Shown here: positions 17,455 to 27,041 of the stretch, piece after piece
How positions within the stretch are numbered: the stretch's first letter is position 1
Layout: each line of letters starts with the position of its first letter
Assembly (NCBI RefSeq): GCF_024199845.1
Contig: NZ_JANADO010000001.1
Span: 1,736,001-1,800,000 of the forward strand
DNA length: 64,000 nt
Origin: Bradyrhizobium sp. CCGB12
Lineage (GTDB): Bacteria; Pseudomonadota; Alphaproteobacteria; Rhizobiales; Xanthobacteraceae
Reading direction: 5' to 3'
Position numbers and translations under genes: made by a program
The notes under the pieces: model-generated
What the model was told of the DNA's origin: nothing
Database searches by the model: none
What the model saw: the letters and a program-made list of their open reading frames with translations, nothing else

Positions 17455-19497
17455 TCAGACGGCACCACGCGCCCGCTGGACGTCCGGCGGGGTGGCCTCC
17501 TCGAGGAGGGCCGCGATCGCCTCCTGCGTTGTCATCACCTTCTGGCCGTCGCTGCCGAGGCGGCGGACGGAGACCGAATGCGTCTCGGCCTCCTTCTTGC
17601 CGACCACGAGCAGCGCCGGGATCTTGGCCAGCGAGTGCTCGCGGACCTTGTAGTTGATCTTTTCGTTGCGCAGGTCGATCTCGACCCGAAGCCCGGCGCG
17701 CCGCGCCTGCTCGACGACCTGCTTGGCGTATTCGTCAGCTTCGGAGGTGATGGTGGTGACCACCACCTGCACCGGCGAGAGCCAGAGCGGGAAGTTGCCG
17801 GCGTAGTGCTCGATCAGGATGCCGATATAGCGCTCCATCGAGCCGCAGATCGCGCGGTGCACCATCACCGGCGGTTTCTTGCCGCCGTCATGGTCGATGT
17901 AGAATGCCCCGAAGCGCTCCGGCAGGTTGAAGTCGACCTGCGTGGTGCCGCACTGCCAGTCGCGGCCGATGGCGTCGCGCAGCACATATTCGAACTTCGG
18001 GCCGTAGAAGGCGCCTTCGCCCGGATTGATCTCGGTCTTGATGTGATTGTTCTGCGACTGGATCTCGCGCAGCACGGTCGCCATCACGCGCTCGGCATGA
18101 TCCCACATCGCGTCCGTGCCGACGCGTTTCTCCGGCCGGGTCGAGAGCTTCACGGTGAGATCGCCGGTAAAGCCGAAGTCGGCGTAGGTCGACAGGATCA
18201 GGTCGTTGATCTTCAGGCATTCCTCGGCGAGCTGGTCCTCGGTGCAGAAGATGTGCGCATCGTCCTGGGTGAAGCCGCGCACACGCATCAGGCCGTGCAT
18301 GGCGCCGGACGGCTCGTAGCGGTGCACCACGCCGAACTCGGCGAGGCGCAGCGGCAGGTCGCGATAGCTCTTCAGGCCGTGCTTGAAGATCTGCACGTGA
18401 CCGGGGCAGTTCATGGGCTTGAGCGCAAACCAGCGCTTGTCCTCGGCCTCATCGCCGGCCGACTGCGCCGCGAACATGTTCTCGCGGTACCAGCCCCAAT
18501 GGCCCGAGGTCTCCCACAGCGCCTTGTCCAGGATCTGTGGCGCATTGACCTCGCTGTAGTCGCCGGTCAGGCGCCGCCGCATATAGGCGATCAGCTGCTG
18601 GAAGATGGTCCAGCCCTTCGGGTGCCAGAATACGACGCCCGGACCTTCCTCCTGGAAATGGAAGAGGTCGAGCTCGCGTCCGAGCTTGCGGTGGTCGCGC
18701 TTCTCGGCTTCCTCGATCTGCTTGAGATAAGCGTCGAGGTCCTCCTGCTTGGCGAAGGCCGTGCCGTAGATGCGGGTCAGCATCGGGTTGTTGCTGTCGC
18801 CGCGCCAATAGGCGCCGGCCACCTTCATCAGCTTGAAGGCATTGCCGACCTTGCCGGTCGAGGTCATGTGCGGGCCGCGGCAGAGATCGAACCAGTCACC
18901 CTGATAATAGATCTTGATCGGCTCGTTGCCGGGAATGGCGTCGACCAGCTCGACCTTGAAGGCTTCGCCCTTGTCGCGGAACACCTGTTTGGTCTTCTCG
19001 CGATCCCAGACCTCCTTGGTGAAAGGTTTGTCGCGCGCGATGATCTCGCGCATCTTCTTTTCGATCGCGGCAAAATCTTCCGGGGTGAACGGCTCGTTGC
19101 GGAAGAAGTCGTAATAGAAGCCGTTCTCGATCACCGGACCGATGGTGACCTGGGTGCCCGGCCACAGCGATTGCACGGCTTCGGCCAGCACATGCGCGCA
19201 GTCGTGGCGGATCAGCTCGAGCGCGCGCGGATCGTCGCGGTTGATCAGCTCGATCTTGGCATCGGCTTCGATGGGATCGTCGAGGTCGGCGATGACGCCG
19301 TCGAGCGCCATCGCGACCGTGCGCTTGGCCAGCGAAGGCGAGATGCCCTTGGCGATCTCGAGGCCGGTGATGCTCTTGTCGTATTCGCGCCGGGCGCCGT
19401 CCGGGAAGGTGAGGGTGACTTTGGCGGCGGGGGTCACGGGCTTCAGATTGCTGAGGGAGTACTGGAAGCCGGATTCGGACTTGGGCTGGTCGGTCAT
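17455..19497 (-). CDS. thrS: Threonyl-tRNA synthetase
   Basis: Class II aminoacyl-tRNA synthetase that charges tRNA-Thr, 680 residues. The N-terminal TGS domain covers about residues 28-88 ([19 protein letters not shown]). The editing domain has [11 protein letters not shown] (HxxxH) and a later CRGPHM. The catalytic core shows [32 protein letters not shown] (motif 2) and [18 protein letters not shown] (motif 3). A C-terminal anticodon-binding domain follows (PVQVVVTTI). The ATG at 19497 has AGGAGAAAAGCA directly upstream. A tRNA-Thr(UGU) gene is elsewhere in the window at 49016. Confidence 0.97.
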   Translation of the reverse strand: MTDQPKSESGFQYSLSNLKPVTPAAKVTLTFPDGARREYDKSITGLEIAKGISPSLAKRTVAMALDGVIADLDDPIEADAKIELINRDDPRALELIRHDCAHVLAEAVQSLWPGTQVTIGPVIENGFYYDFFRNEPFTPEDFAAIEKKMREIIARDKPFTKEVWDREKTKQVFRDKGEAFKVELVDAIPGNEPIKIYYQGDWFDLCRGPHMTSTGKVGNAFKLMKVAGAYWRGDSNNPMLTRIYGTAFAKQEDLDAYLKQIEEAEKRDHRKLGRELDLFHFQEEGPGVVFWHPKGWTIFQQLIAYMRRRLTGDYSEVNAPQILDKALWETSGHWGWYRENMFAAQSAGDEAEDKRWFALKPMNCPGHVQIFKHGLKSYRDLPLRLAEFGVVHRYEPSGAMHGLMRVRGFTQDDAHIFCTEDQLAEECLKINDLILSTYADFGFTGDLTVKLSTRPEKRVGTDAMWDHAERVMATVLREIQSQNNHIKTEINPGEGAFYGPKFEYVLRDAIGRDWQCGTTQVDFNLPERFGAFYIDHDGGKKPPVMVHRAICGSMERYIGILIEHYAGNFPLWLSPVQVVVTTITSEADEYAKQVVEQARRAGLRVEIDLRNEKINYKVREHSLAKIPALLVVGKKEAETHSVSVRRLGSDGQKVMTTQEAIAALLEEATPPDVQRARGAV

Positions 19498-19681
19498 TGC
19501 TTTTCTCCTGAAGCTCACTCCTGCGAACGAGCGCAGGTAAGCGGGAACGAGCGATATATCAGGCGATTCGGCCTGTGCAATCGGGCATTTCCAAGAAAAT
19601 CCGCGCGCATAGCCGGTGTCCGCGCCAACTATTTCGTAAAGGCCCTTTCATTGGCGGGACGTCCGCTCTACATGCACCTGC

Positions 19682-20848
19682 ATGGAAAAACCCCGCGCCG
19701 GCCGTTTCGCGCCAACCGCCCTGATGCTCGGCAACATCGTCACCGGCTGCTCGGTGCTGGCACCGGCGGGCATGCTGCCGGAGTTGGCGACCGGCCTCGA
19801 CGTCAGCATCCATGCGGCCGGGCTCCTGATCACCTTCGGCGCGATCACGCTGTGCATCGGCTCGCCGCTGACGGCCTGGCTGACTAGCCACATCGATCGG
19901 CGGACGCTGCTCACGACGACGCTGGCCGTGCTTGCCATCGGCAATCTCGCCTCGGCCTTCGCGCCCGACTATGCGAGCCTGCTGGCGATCCGTCTGGTGA
20001 TGCTTGCAGTCGGCGCGCTCTATACGCCGCAGGCCGCAGGCACGGCGGCGCTGATCGTGCCGGCAGAGCGGCGTGGCAGCACGATTGCCTACATCTTCCT
20101 CGGCTGGTCGTTGGCGGCCGCCGTCGGCCTGCCTCTGATCACTTTCATCGCCAGCCGCTATGGCTGGCGCGCGGCCTATGGCGAGATCGGCGCGCTTGGC
20201 TGCATCAGCTTCCTGTTGTTGATGCTGCGTCTGCCGGCGAACCTGAAAGGCACGCCGGTGGATATCAAGACCTGGGCCGAGGTCGGCCGCAGCAAGACGA
20301 TTCTGCTTCTGCTTGCGATCACCATGCTGCAAATGTCCGGGCAGTTCGTGGTGTTCACCTTCATGGGTCCGCTGCTCAAGAAGCTCACCGGCGCCGGACC
20401 CGATGCCATCGGCATGGTGTTCGCGCTGTACGGCATCTGCGGCTTCCTCGGCGTCGCCATCGCGACCCGCATCGTCGACACCTCCGGGCCTTACCGTACC
20501 TCGCTGCTGTTCACCTCCCTGCTGCTCGCGGGGATCAGCGGCTGGGCACTCGGCGCCGGCACGCTCGCATTGATGGCGGGCGCGGTCGCGGTCTGGGGCC
20601 TCGGCTTTGCCTCGACCAATTCGATGCAGCAGGTGCGGCTGGTCGCGGCCGCGCCGTCGCTGGCATCGGCGACCGTCGCCCTCAACACGTCCGTCCTCTA
20701 TGTCGGCCAGGCGGTCGGCTCGGCCATCGGCGGACTGCTGTTCGCTCGCGAGCTCCTGCACACGCTCGGCTTCGTGGCGGTGGGTTTCGTCGTATCGGCG
20801 CTGATCCTGGTGGTTCTGACCCGGCCGGCTGCTGCCGCACCGGCCTGA
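19682..20848 (+). CDS. MFS transporter
   Basis: A 388-residue polytopic inner-membrane protein with about 12 hydrophobic segments. It resembles the drug/arabinose efflux (DHA1, AraJ-like) group: LMLGNIVTGCSVLAPAGMLPELATGL at the first helix, the loop SHIDRRTLL between helices 2 and 3, and the repeated LAIRLVMLAVGALYTPQAAG. It is likely a proton-driven exporter; the substrate cannot be told. The gene is divergent from thrS. Confidence 0.92.
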   Translation: MEKPRAGRFAPTALMLGNIVTGCSVLAPAGMLPELATGLDVSIHAAGLLITFGAITLCIGSPLTAWLTSHIDRRTLLTTTLAVLAIGNLASAFAPDYASLLAIRLVMLAVGALYTPQAAGTAALIVPAERRGSTIAYIFLGWSLAAAVGLPLITFIASRYGWRAAYGEIGALGCISFLLLMLRLPANLKGTPVDIKTWAEVGRSKTILLLLAITMLQMSGQFVVFTFMGPLLKKLTGAGPDAIGMVFALYGICGFLGVAIATRIVDTSGPYRTSLLFTSLLLAGISGWALGAGTLALMAGAVAVWGLGFASTNSMQQVRLVAAAPSLASATVALNTSVLYVGQAVGSAIGGLLFARELLHTLGFVAVGFVVSALILVVLTRPAAAAPA

Positions 20849-20939
20849 ATCCCGCGGTTTCCTGTGCGCAAGGTGCTTGGCAAACAGCGCGTGAGGGCGC
20901 TAGAACGCCGGTCATGGGGACCAAAGAGAGTTGACTGAA

Positions 20940-21317
20940 ATGAGGATGATTCTGGCGGTTGCCGCGGTGCTCTATTCAGCCTCCGCATTTGCGCAAGCCG
21001 ATAAGCCACCGATGGTGGGGGACAAGCCGCTGGTGCAGGTCAAGCCGAAGGGGATCAAAGAGGCTCAGGCCAAGCCACCCGCCGCCCCGAAGGGCAAGCC
21101 GCAATCGATCGCGGTGCGGCTCCAGGCTTGCCTCGAGATCGATGACGGCACCAAGGACCGCCTCAACTGCTACGACGGCGTGATCCCGCCGGCACCGAAG
21201 CCGAAGCCGGGAAAGGCCAAGGGCTACGCAGATTGCCGTTTCTTCAAGGAAGAGGATGAGCGGCTGGCCTGCTTCAACGGCTTTGCCGAGAGCATTCCGA
21301 AGCTGCCCAAGAACTGA
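20940..21317 (+). CDS. Small exported cysteine-containing protein
   Basis: A 125-residue protein with a signal peptide (MRMILAVAAVLYSASAFAQ), a Lys/Pro-rich linker, and a duplicated cysteine motif: LQACLEIDDGTKDRLNCYDGV and YADCRFFKEEDERLACFNGF. This CLxxxDxxxRLxCYD pattern recurs in small alphaproteobacterial periplasmic proteins, where the cysteines probably form disulfides. No function is known to me. The ATG at 20940 is preferred to a TTG at 20931. Confidence 0.8.
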   Translation: MRMILAVAAVLYSASAFAQADKPPMVGDKPLVQVKPKGIKEAQAKPPAAPKGKPQSIAVRLQACLEIDDGTKDRLNCYDGVIPPAPKPKPGKAKGYADCRFFKEEDERLACFNGFAESIPKLPKN

Positions 21318-21344
21318 CGAGCCAAGAACTGACCGGGCGAATGC

Positions 21345-21671
21345 TCAGTCACTGATCCGGCTCAGGACAGCCCTGAAGGCAACGCCCGGCACTTGCAGCG
21401 CATTGCCTTCGAATTCCGCGGTGTCGCCGTCCTCCCGGCCGGTGAGCGTCAGCGTGACCCGGTCGAGGCCGAACAGTGCCTTGAAGGTCGGGTCGTCGTT
21501 ATAGCGCTGCGTGGAGATCTTGACCTTGATGGTGTCGCCTTCGCCCGTGTAGGTGCCGATGAAGGCGAACGCGGAGTTGCCGCCGCGCATCTTGCCATCG
21601 GTCACATAGATGATGCCGCAGCCGGTTCCGTGAACCGTGTGGAAGTCGGCCTTGTACAAACCCTGACGCAC
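21345..21671 (-). CDS. GrlR-like (type III secretion negative regulator family) protein
   Basis: A 108-residue protein with the start pattern VRQGLYKADFHTVHGTGCGIIYVTDGKMRGG, followed by FIGTYTGEGDTIKVKIST and a beta-rich remainder. This matches the GrlR family, an eight-stranded lipocalin-like fold first known as a repressor of the enteropathogen LEE island. In rhizobia such genes occur alone, without GrlA or a type III system, as here. It more likely binds a small ligand or another partner. The GTG at 21671 is chosen because family members begin at this residue. Confidence 0.75.
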   Translation of the reverse strand: MRQGLYKADFHTVHGTGCGIIYVTDGKMRGGNSAFAFIGTYTGEGDTIKVKISTQRYNDDPTFKALFGLDRVTLTLTGREDGDTAEFEGNALQVPGVAFRAVLSRISD

Positions 21672-21852
21672 TACCTGTCCCCACTGAATTCCAGACTGCA
21701 ACTCGGCAGGCAAATTAGGGTCGTTGTTGGCGGAAGCAAATCCGGTGGCTTGCGGGGATGTTGGCCATTCAACATCACATTTTGATCAACGCTTTAGAGA
21801 TTGCAGACAGCGCCGCCGAATACCGGCTGGCAAATATCGCAAGATACTTGAT

Positions 21853-21905
21853 TTGACGCGTTTTCTTCACGCGAACCGGTATCCACTTCGCTCGAACACG
21901 CTCTA
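21853..21905. repeat. Dispersed repeat, family 5, copy B
   Basis: The reverse complement reads CGTGTTCGAGCGAAGTGGATACCGGTTCGCG...GAAAACGCGTCAA (in parts) and matches the element at 57876-57930 with few changes. It abuts the stop codon of the hydrolase gene that ends at 21903. Confidence 0.8.
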
Positions 21906-23225
21906 ACGGCTCGATGCGGATGGATTGGTGGAGGCCACGCGCGTGAGCGCGAGCGAGGGTGTTGCCGACATCTTCACCAGCACGTCCTTGAGCGGATCCC
22001 GCGTCCAGGCCCGCGTCACGTAGTCACGATGGGTGATACCCTCGCCTGTCTCCACGAACACCACGCTGCCGGGCCGCAACGGCCCGTCCATGTCCTCGGA
22101 GACGCTGATGCCCTTCTGCCTGAGCATGCTCATCAGCTCGCGATCGCGCCGTGCGGTGTAGCGGGTGTAGGCGCTGACAAAGAAGCCTGAGCGGTGGCTC
22201 TCGATCCAGGAGGCGAACTTGTCCATTTCGCCATAGACCGCGTCGAGCAGCACGACGCCGCGGACGCGGTCGCTGATACCGCCGACCTCGAGGCTCCAGG
22301 CCGTCGGCAGGAAGCCGCCGCTATAGCCGACGATCACGATCGGCATGTTGGCGAAGGCACGCGCGCTGTTGGGATCGCCGGTGAGCCGGGCCAGATGGTT
22401 GGCCGACTCCTCCATGAAGCGCTTGAGGCCGCCCGCCTGCCAGAATTTGCCGGCGCTGGAATCGGCGGCATCCACCGCCATCTGCGGCGCGAGCAGGATG
22501 GCATTGGCGCCGGAATCGGTAATCTGTTTCGGCACCAGCTGCCGGTCACGCACGTCACGCACGAGCGTGGCGCCATTGCCGTGGAAGAACACCACGATCA
22601 CGCCCGGCTTGCGAACGTCGAAATGCTCGGGGACGTGCACCAGCACGCGGTTGTCGCTGTAGGTTTCGTCCTGCCAGTAGATGCGCCCCGAATAGCTGCG
22701 GTGGCCGCGGCGGTCGCCCTTGGATATGTTGAGGAAGGGGGCGTCGGAGGCAGGGTTGTTGCCGAAATAGGGGAAGGCCGACGACTTCATGCTGACGAGC
22801 GTCGTCAGGTCCTCGCGGGGCGGACGCTTGTAGGGGACCTGCGGCTCGAGCGAAGCCACCTTGTAGGGCGCCTGCTCCGGTTGCGGCTGCTGCACGGCGC
22901 GCTTGGGCGAGAAGTCCGACATCTGCCGTTGCAGAAAACTCTCGCTCGCCGAGGGGAAGCGCTCCCTAAACTGCGGGGCAGGGAAGCGATCCTCGAACGT
23001 GTCGCCGCTTGCCACCTGCGTATTGGTCTTGGCGACCACTTGCACGTTGGCCTGCGAGTTCGCCGCGAGCGCCGCCGGATTGGGCGCCCTGCCGCATTGA
23101 GCCAGCGTGAGCGACAGCGGCACCAAGGCCGAGATCAGACCGACCTGGAGCACACGACTGCGCGCGCCGGAGGTCGTCCGGTCGCCACGCGTGTCAGCTC
23201 TCAGTTTCGGAACGGCCCCGACCAT
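21903..23225 (-). CDS. Putative lipoprotein with alpha/beta-hydrolase fold
   Basis: A 440-residue protein with a hydrophobic N-terminal signal ending LTLAQCGRAP, which looks like a lipobox, so it is probably membrane-anchored. Residues of about 60-160 are a polar linker. The hydrolase part has VIVVFFHGNGATLVRD (HG oxyanion region) and the nucleophile elbow IVIVGYSGGFLP (GxSxG). A late His, in GITHRDYV, could complete the triad. The substrate is unknown. The ATG at 23225 is proposed; a GTG at 23246, lying within three tandem repeats, is the alternative. Confidence 0.82.
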   Translation of the reverse strand: MVGAVPKLRADTRGDRTTSGARSRVLQVGLISALVPLSLTLAQCGRAPNPAALAANSQANVQVVAKTNTQVASGDTFEDRFPAPQFRERFPSASESFLQRQMSDFSPKRAVQQPQPEQAPYKVASLEPQVPYKRPPREDLTTLVSMKSSAFPYFGNNPASDAPFLNISKGDRRGHRSYSGRIYWQDETYSDNRVLVHVPEHFDVRKPGVIVVFFHGNGATLVRDVRDRQLVPKQITDSGANAILLAPQMAVDAADSSAGKFWQAGGLKRFMEESANHLARLTGDPNSARAFANMPIVIVGYSGGFLPTAWSLEVGGISDRVRGVVLLDAVYGEMDKFASWIESHRSGFFVSAYTRYTARRDRELMSMLRQKGISVSEDMDGPLRPGSVVFVETGEGITHRDYVTRAWTRDPLKDVLVKMSATPSLALTRVASTNPSASSR

Positions 23226-23239
23226 CCACCCATGACCCC

Positions 23240-23274
23240 AAGTCACGCCCTTAAGTCACGTCTCTTAAGTCACG
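23240..23274. repeat. Three tandem copies of AAGTCACG with 13-14 base spacing
   Basis: AAGTCACG occurs at 23240, 23253 and 23267, each followed by a C/T-rich spacer. It lies directly upstream of the minus-strand hydrolase gene. It could be a direct-repeat operator or recent slippage; the copy number may vary between strains. Confidence 0.6.
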
Positions 23275-23575
23275 TCCTTCGGCAATTTCTAAGAACAATT
23301 GAGCCGACTGGCGTTTAGGCGACGTTAAGCGTCGGAGAAACTTCCCCACATCCGGAACGCTCAAAGGGACCATGCAATCGTGTCGTGATTGTGGGGGAGA
23401 AGAACAGGATTGTCCGGGGTTTCCCGGGGCTTATTGCCCAAGACCATACATAAAAAGGTGTCGAAATACCTGTTTCGTTTGCCTCATTTATCCCTTGTTA
23501 ACCCTGCTTGAATTGACTGAATCAATCTGCCCAATGCTTCACACGAGGCGTGACGCCGGAGGCTTGAGGACCCCG

Positions 23576-24943
23576 ATGACGGCATCAAATGCGGGTACCG
23601 CGCCCTGGATTGGCCGGCTGATCGGAAGCGGGGCGGGGGTCTCCGTTCCGGTCGCGACCGCCATCGTTGTTGCCGACATGATCGGGGTCGGCGTCTTCAC
23701 CAGCCTCGGTTTCCAGGTCAAGGACATCCCGTCCGGCTTCTCGATCCTGCTGCTCTGGACGGTCGGCGGCATCGTCGCGCTGTGTGGGGTGTTCTCGTAC
23801 AGCGAATTGGGCGCGATGTTTCCGCGCTCCAGCGGCGAGTACAATTTCCTCGGCCGGGCCTATCATCCCGCCTTCGGCTTTCTCGCCGGGTGGGTGTCGG
23901 CGACGGTAGGATTTGCGGCGCCGGTTGCGCTCGCCGCGATGGCGTTCGGCGAATACGCCAAATCGGTCGTGCCCGATCTGCCGCCGATCCCGCTTGCTAT
24001 CGGCGTCGTGTGGCTGGTCTCGCTCGTGCAACTGACCGGCGTCAGGCACTCCGCGACGTTCCAGCTGATCTCGACGGTTCTGAAGGTCGTGCTGATTGTG
24101 GCTTTCCTGGTGGCCGGCTTCGTCATCGGCGTGCCGCAGCAGATCGCCTTCACGCCGCAGCCGGGCGATCTCGCCCACATCGTCAGCGCGCCTTTCGCGA
24201 TCGGGCTCGTCTTCGTGATGTATTCGTTCTCGGGATGGAATGCTGCGACCTATATCATCGGCGAGATGAACACGCCGCAGCGCAGCCTGCCGCGCGCGTT
24301 GCTCGTGGGGACGATGATCGTGCTCGTCCTGTACGTCGCCCTGAACGCGGTGTTCCTCTACTCGACGCCGGTCAGCGCGCTGGCCGGCCAGCTCGACGTC
24401 GCCAGCGTTGCCGGCAGTGCCATCTTCGGCGGCCTCGGCGGCCGGATCGTCGGTGCGATGATCTGTGTCGGCCTGATCTCCTCGATCAGCGCGATGATGT
24501 GGATCGGCCCGCGCGTGATGATGACGATGGGCGAGGACATTCCGGCGCTGCGCGTGTTCTCGCAGAGGTCGGCGAACGGTGCGCCGGCCTATGCCATCCT
24601 GTTTCAGCTTGCCGTCGCGACCCTGCTGCTGTTCACGCGCAGCTTCGAGGCGGTGCTCGACTTCATCCAGTTCGCGCTGCTGTTCTGCTCGTTCTTCACC
24701 GTCGCGGGCGTCATCAAGCTCCGCATCACCGATCCCAACCTGCCACGGCCGTATCGCGCCTGGGGATACCCGTTCACGTCGCTGGTTTTCCTGCTCGTGA
24801 CCGCCTTCATGATGTACTACCTCTTGACCGAGCGGCCGCTGCAGTCGCTGTCGGGGATGCTCGTCATGCTCTCGGGCCTGTTGATTTATGCTGTTTTCCG
24901 CAGGCGGCCGGTCGCCGCTGCCGCTTCACCACATCGCGAATAG
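23576..24943 (+). CDS. APC family amino acid permease
   Basis: A 455-residue polytopic permease with about 12 transmembrane segments. It has the APC signature at the first helix (VADMIGVGVFTSLGFQ) and further conserved regions in ELGAMFPRSSGEYNFLGRAYHPAFGFLAGW and YSFSGWNAATYIIGEM. It most likely takes up an amino acid or polyamine by cation symport or antiport. The ATG at 23576 has TGAGGA seven bases upstream; upstream in-frame sequence is ignored. Its stop codon lies two bases before the start of the next gene, implying a two-gene operon and translational coupling. Confidence 0.93.
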   Translation: MTASNAGTAPWIGRLIGSGAGVSVPVATAIVVADMIGVGVFTSLGFQVKDIPSGFSILLLWTVGGIVALCGVFSYSELGAMFPRSSGEYNFLGRAYHPAFGFLAGWVSATVGFAAPVALAAMAFGEYAKSVVPDLPPIPLAIGVVWLVSLVQLTGVRHSATFQLISTVLKVVLIVAFLVAGFVIGVPQQIAFTPQPGDLAHIVSAPFAIGLVFVMYSFSGWNAATYIIGEMNTPQRSLPRALLVGTMIVLVLYVALNAVFLYSTPVSALAGQLDVASVAGSAIFGGLGGRIVGAMICVGLISSISAMMWIGPRVMMTMGEDIPALRVFSQRSANGAPAYAILFQLAVATLLLFTRSFEAVLDFIQFALLFCSFFTVAGVIKLRITDPNLPRPYRAWGYPFTSLVFLLVTAFMMYYLLTERPLQSLSGMLVMLSGLLIYAVFRRRPVAAAASPHRE

Positions 24944-24945
24944 AC

Positions 24946-26160
24946 ATGTTCCGACCCCTGAGAACTGCGGCTGTCGCCCTTGCCCTGCTGGCCATGGCCG
25001 TCTCGTCCACGCATGCCGCGGAGGTCACCTTTGACGACACCGCGCGCTTCCTTGCGGGCATGCAGCCTTCGGCGGACTCGCCGCTGGTGCCGCTCACGAC
25101 GGACCCGGGCTGGCAGCGTCACGCAAAGTTCTTCGACGGCGCCTTCGCCCAGCTCGAGCAGCGGCAGCTCTCGAAGATCCGCACCTGGGCCGATGTCAAT
25201 CTCGCCGCGCCCCGGCCGACCATGTTCTACCTCTTCAGCGGTCCGGATTTCCTCTACGCCAACACCTTCTATGCCAAGGCCAGCACCTATGTGCTCGGCG
25301 CGCTCGAGCCTGTCGGCGCGGTGCCTGACCTGACGCGGCTGCCGCGCAGTGCGGTCGGCGCTGCGCTCTACAATGTCGAGCGCTCGCTCGGCTCGATCCT
25401 GAGCTTCTCCTTCTTCATCACCAAGCACATGAAGGTCGACCTGCACGCCAATCGGGTCAACGGCACATTGCCGATCCTCTATGTCTTCCTCGCTCGTTCC
25501 GGCAAGACCATCCGCAATGTCGAGATGGTCGCGCTCGACGACAAGGGTGGGATACATGTCGGCAACGACAATCCGGGACGGAACGCGACGCGCGGTGTCC
25601 GCATCACCTTTGCCGGCAGCGATGGAGAAGCGCGCACGCTGTATTATTTCTCGACGGATCTTTCCAATTCCGGCGCACGCGCGGCTGGCTTCCTGAAATT
25701 CTGCGAGACGCTCGGCCCCGGCAACAGCCTGCTCAAGAGCGCGTCCTATCTGCTGCATTCCGGCAACTTCACCGTCGTGCGCGACTGGCTGCTCGCCAAC
25801 AGCGCCACCATCATCCAGGATGATTCCGGCATTCCGCTCGCGAATTACAATGCGCGGCAATGGCGGTTCTTCCCCTTCGGCCGCTATCTCGGACCGATCG
25901 ACGAATTCCCCGGCCGCTATCAGGAGCGCTACGCCGAACTGTTCACGCGCGCCCAACCGATCGATTTCGGCGTGGGCTATCGCTGGCGGACGCACGAGTC
26001 GAACCTGTTGCTGTCGGTGAAGGTGCCGGGCAGCGAGGCCGCGCCGGCGACGGAAACCACCTCGTTCGCCGAGCCGCCGCCGAAGCCGCCGCGTCCGAAG
26101 CGGCTGCGCCCGCCCGAGTCGATCCCGCCGCAGTCCGGGCGTTTCTTCTGGTTCCGATAG
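24946..26160 (+). CDS. Exported protein of unknown function, co-transcribed with APC permease
   Basis: A 404-residue protein with a clear signal peptide (LALLAMAVSSTHAAE). The mature part includes FYLFSGPDFLYANTFYAKAS, LSFSFFITKHMKVDL and QWRFFPFGRYLGPIDEFPGRY. These suggest a soluble globular periplasmic protein, with a basic Pro-rich tail ending in aromatic residues. I do not recognise a catalytic motif. Starting two bases after the permease stop, it is probably translated from the same message. A role as a periplasmic partner or processing enzyme for the transported compound is inference only. Confidence 0.85.
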   Translation: MFRPLRTAAVALALLAMAVSSTHAAEVTFDDTARFLAGMQPSADSPLVPLTTDPGWQRHAKFFDGAFAQLEQRQLSKIRTWADVNLAAPRPTMFYLFSGPDFLYANTFYAKASTYVLGALEPVGAVPDLTRLPRSAVGAALYNVERSLGSILSFSFFITKHMKVDLHANRVNGTLPILYVFLARSGKTIRNVEMVALDDKGGIHVGNDNPGRNATRGVRITFAGSDGEARTLYYFSTDLSNSGARAAGFLKFCETLGPGNSLLKSASYLLHSGNFTVVRDWLLANSATIIQDDSGIPLANYNARQWRFFPFGRYLGPIDEFPGRYQERYAELFTRAQPIDFGVGYRWRTHESNLLLSVKVPGSEAAPATETTSFAEPPPKPPRPKRLRPPESIPPQSGRFFWFR

Positions 26161-26370
26161 CTACCAGTGCACGCTCTGGCTCGGCACGATGAATGCCGTC
26201 GTGCTCGGCGGCGTCGCAAGGCTCGTCGCCAGATACCAGCCGGAGCCGAGCACGAGCGCCAGCAGGGCGACAATCGCGAGCAGATCCATGGTTCGGCGGT
26301 CGTGATGGCCTCTGCGACCAGGATTTGGCCCGAGCCCGAGGTGAAAATGAGGGCTGATTTTCCAGCGCAT
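26161..26370 (-). CDS. Small single-pass membrane protein
   Basis: A 69-residue protein with a basic N-terminus (His/Arg-rich) and one transmembrane helix (MDLLAIVALLALVLGSGWYLAT) followed by a short tail ending SQSVHW. A strong ribosome site, GGGAGGAAACAACA, precedes the ATG at 26370. Its stop codon directly abuts that of the convergent exported-protein gene at 26160. Function unknown. Confidence 0.7.
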   Translation of the reverse strand: MRWKISPHFHLGLGPNPGRRGHHDRRTMDLLAIVALLALVLGSGWYLATSLATPPSTTAFIVPSQSVHW

Positions 26371-26461
26371 TGTTGTTTCCTCCCGATGGGAGCATCACAT
26401 CAATGCGAGGTGAGAGTTCCGGTTCCAGTCAGGACAGCGATGCAAAAAGCACCGCACAAAC

Positions 26462-26800
26462 TCAGGGTGCATTGACCCCGCGCCAGCGGCCGTAGCGCCA
26501 GGGCAGATACCAGCGCGCACCGTGTGGTGGTGTGAGCGGCACATTGTCGATCCCGGAAGTGCCGAAGGGATTGCAGCGCAGCAGCCGCGCGAGCGTCATC
26601 CATCCGCCGCCCCAGAGTCCGAACCGTTCGATCGCCTCGTCACCATAGATCGAGCAGGTCGGCAGGTGCCGACAATTGTAGCCGACGAGCGGCGATAGCG
26701 TGTGCCGATAGAGCCAGATCAGCGCGCGGCCGAATCGACGCGGCAGACGAACTGCGCTCGCGACGGGATTGGAACAGTGGTCGCAGGCTGAATGCTTCAT
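26462..26800 (-). CDS. yidD: Membrane protein insertion efficiency factor YidD
   Basis: A 112-residue protein of the YidD family, which assists YidC in inserting inner-membrane proteins. The amphipathic helix LIWLYRHTLSPLVG and the conserved NCRHLPTCSIYGDEAIERFG (normally CRxxPTCSxYxxEA) are present, followed by RLLRCNPFG. The family is about 70-85 residues. This copy has an extended, cysteine-containing N-terminus and a Trp/Arg-rich C-terminus. It is not next to rnpA or yidC, as is usual in alphaproteobacteria. Confidence 0.93.
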   Translation of the reverse strand: MKHSACDHCSNPVASAVRLPRRFGRALIWLYRHTLSPLVGYNCRHLPTCSIYGDEAIERFGLWGGGWMTLARLLRCNPFGTSGIDNVPLTPPHGARWYLPWRYGRWRGVNAP

Positions 26801-27041
26801 GTGCGCTTTGCCGCGACGTTAAGCGAAGTATTGCCCGGTTCCGACGCAGGGAACAGCAAGGTGTTGTTTTCGCGCCATATTTTACGTGCTTTTTGGGAGC
26901 ACTGCAGCAAGTCCGTGTAGACGAGCTGTATTCCCCCGGATACCATTTTTATGACACTCGTGAAAACATACGACTGTATGATGGACTCATCGAGCGCGAA
27001 GCGGGGATAATCGCGCCAATGGGCTTGGGGAAGGGATCAGT

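Noticed and set aside
19498..19681. T-box or other leader upstream of thrS
   Set aside because: No T-box bulge, specifier stem or terminator is visible, and T-boxes are not expected in alphaproteobacteria.
15760..19887. Very long open frame (about 1375 codons) on the plus strand
   Set aside because: It is antisense to the serine hydrolase, nitroreductase and thrS genes, has Arg/Asp/His-rich non-protein-like composition, and arises from GC-rich codon bias.
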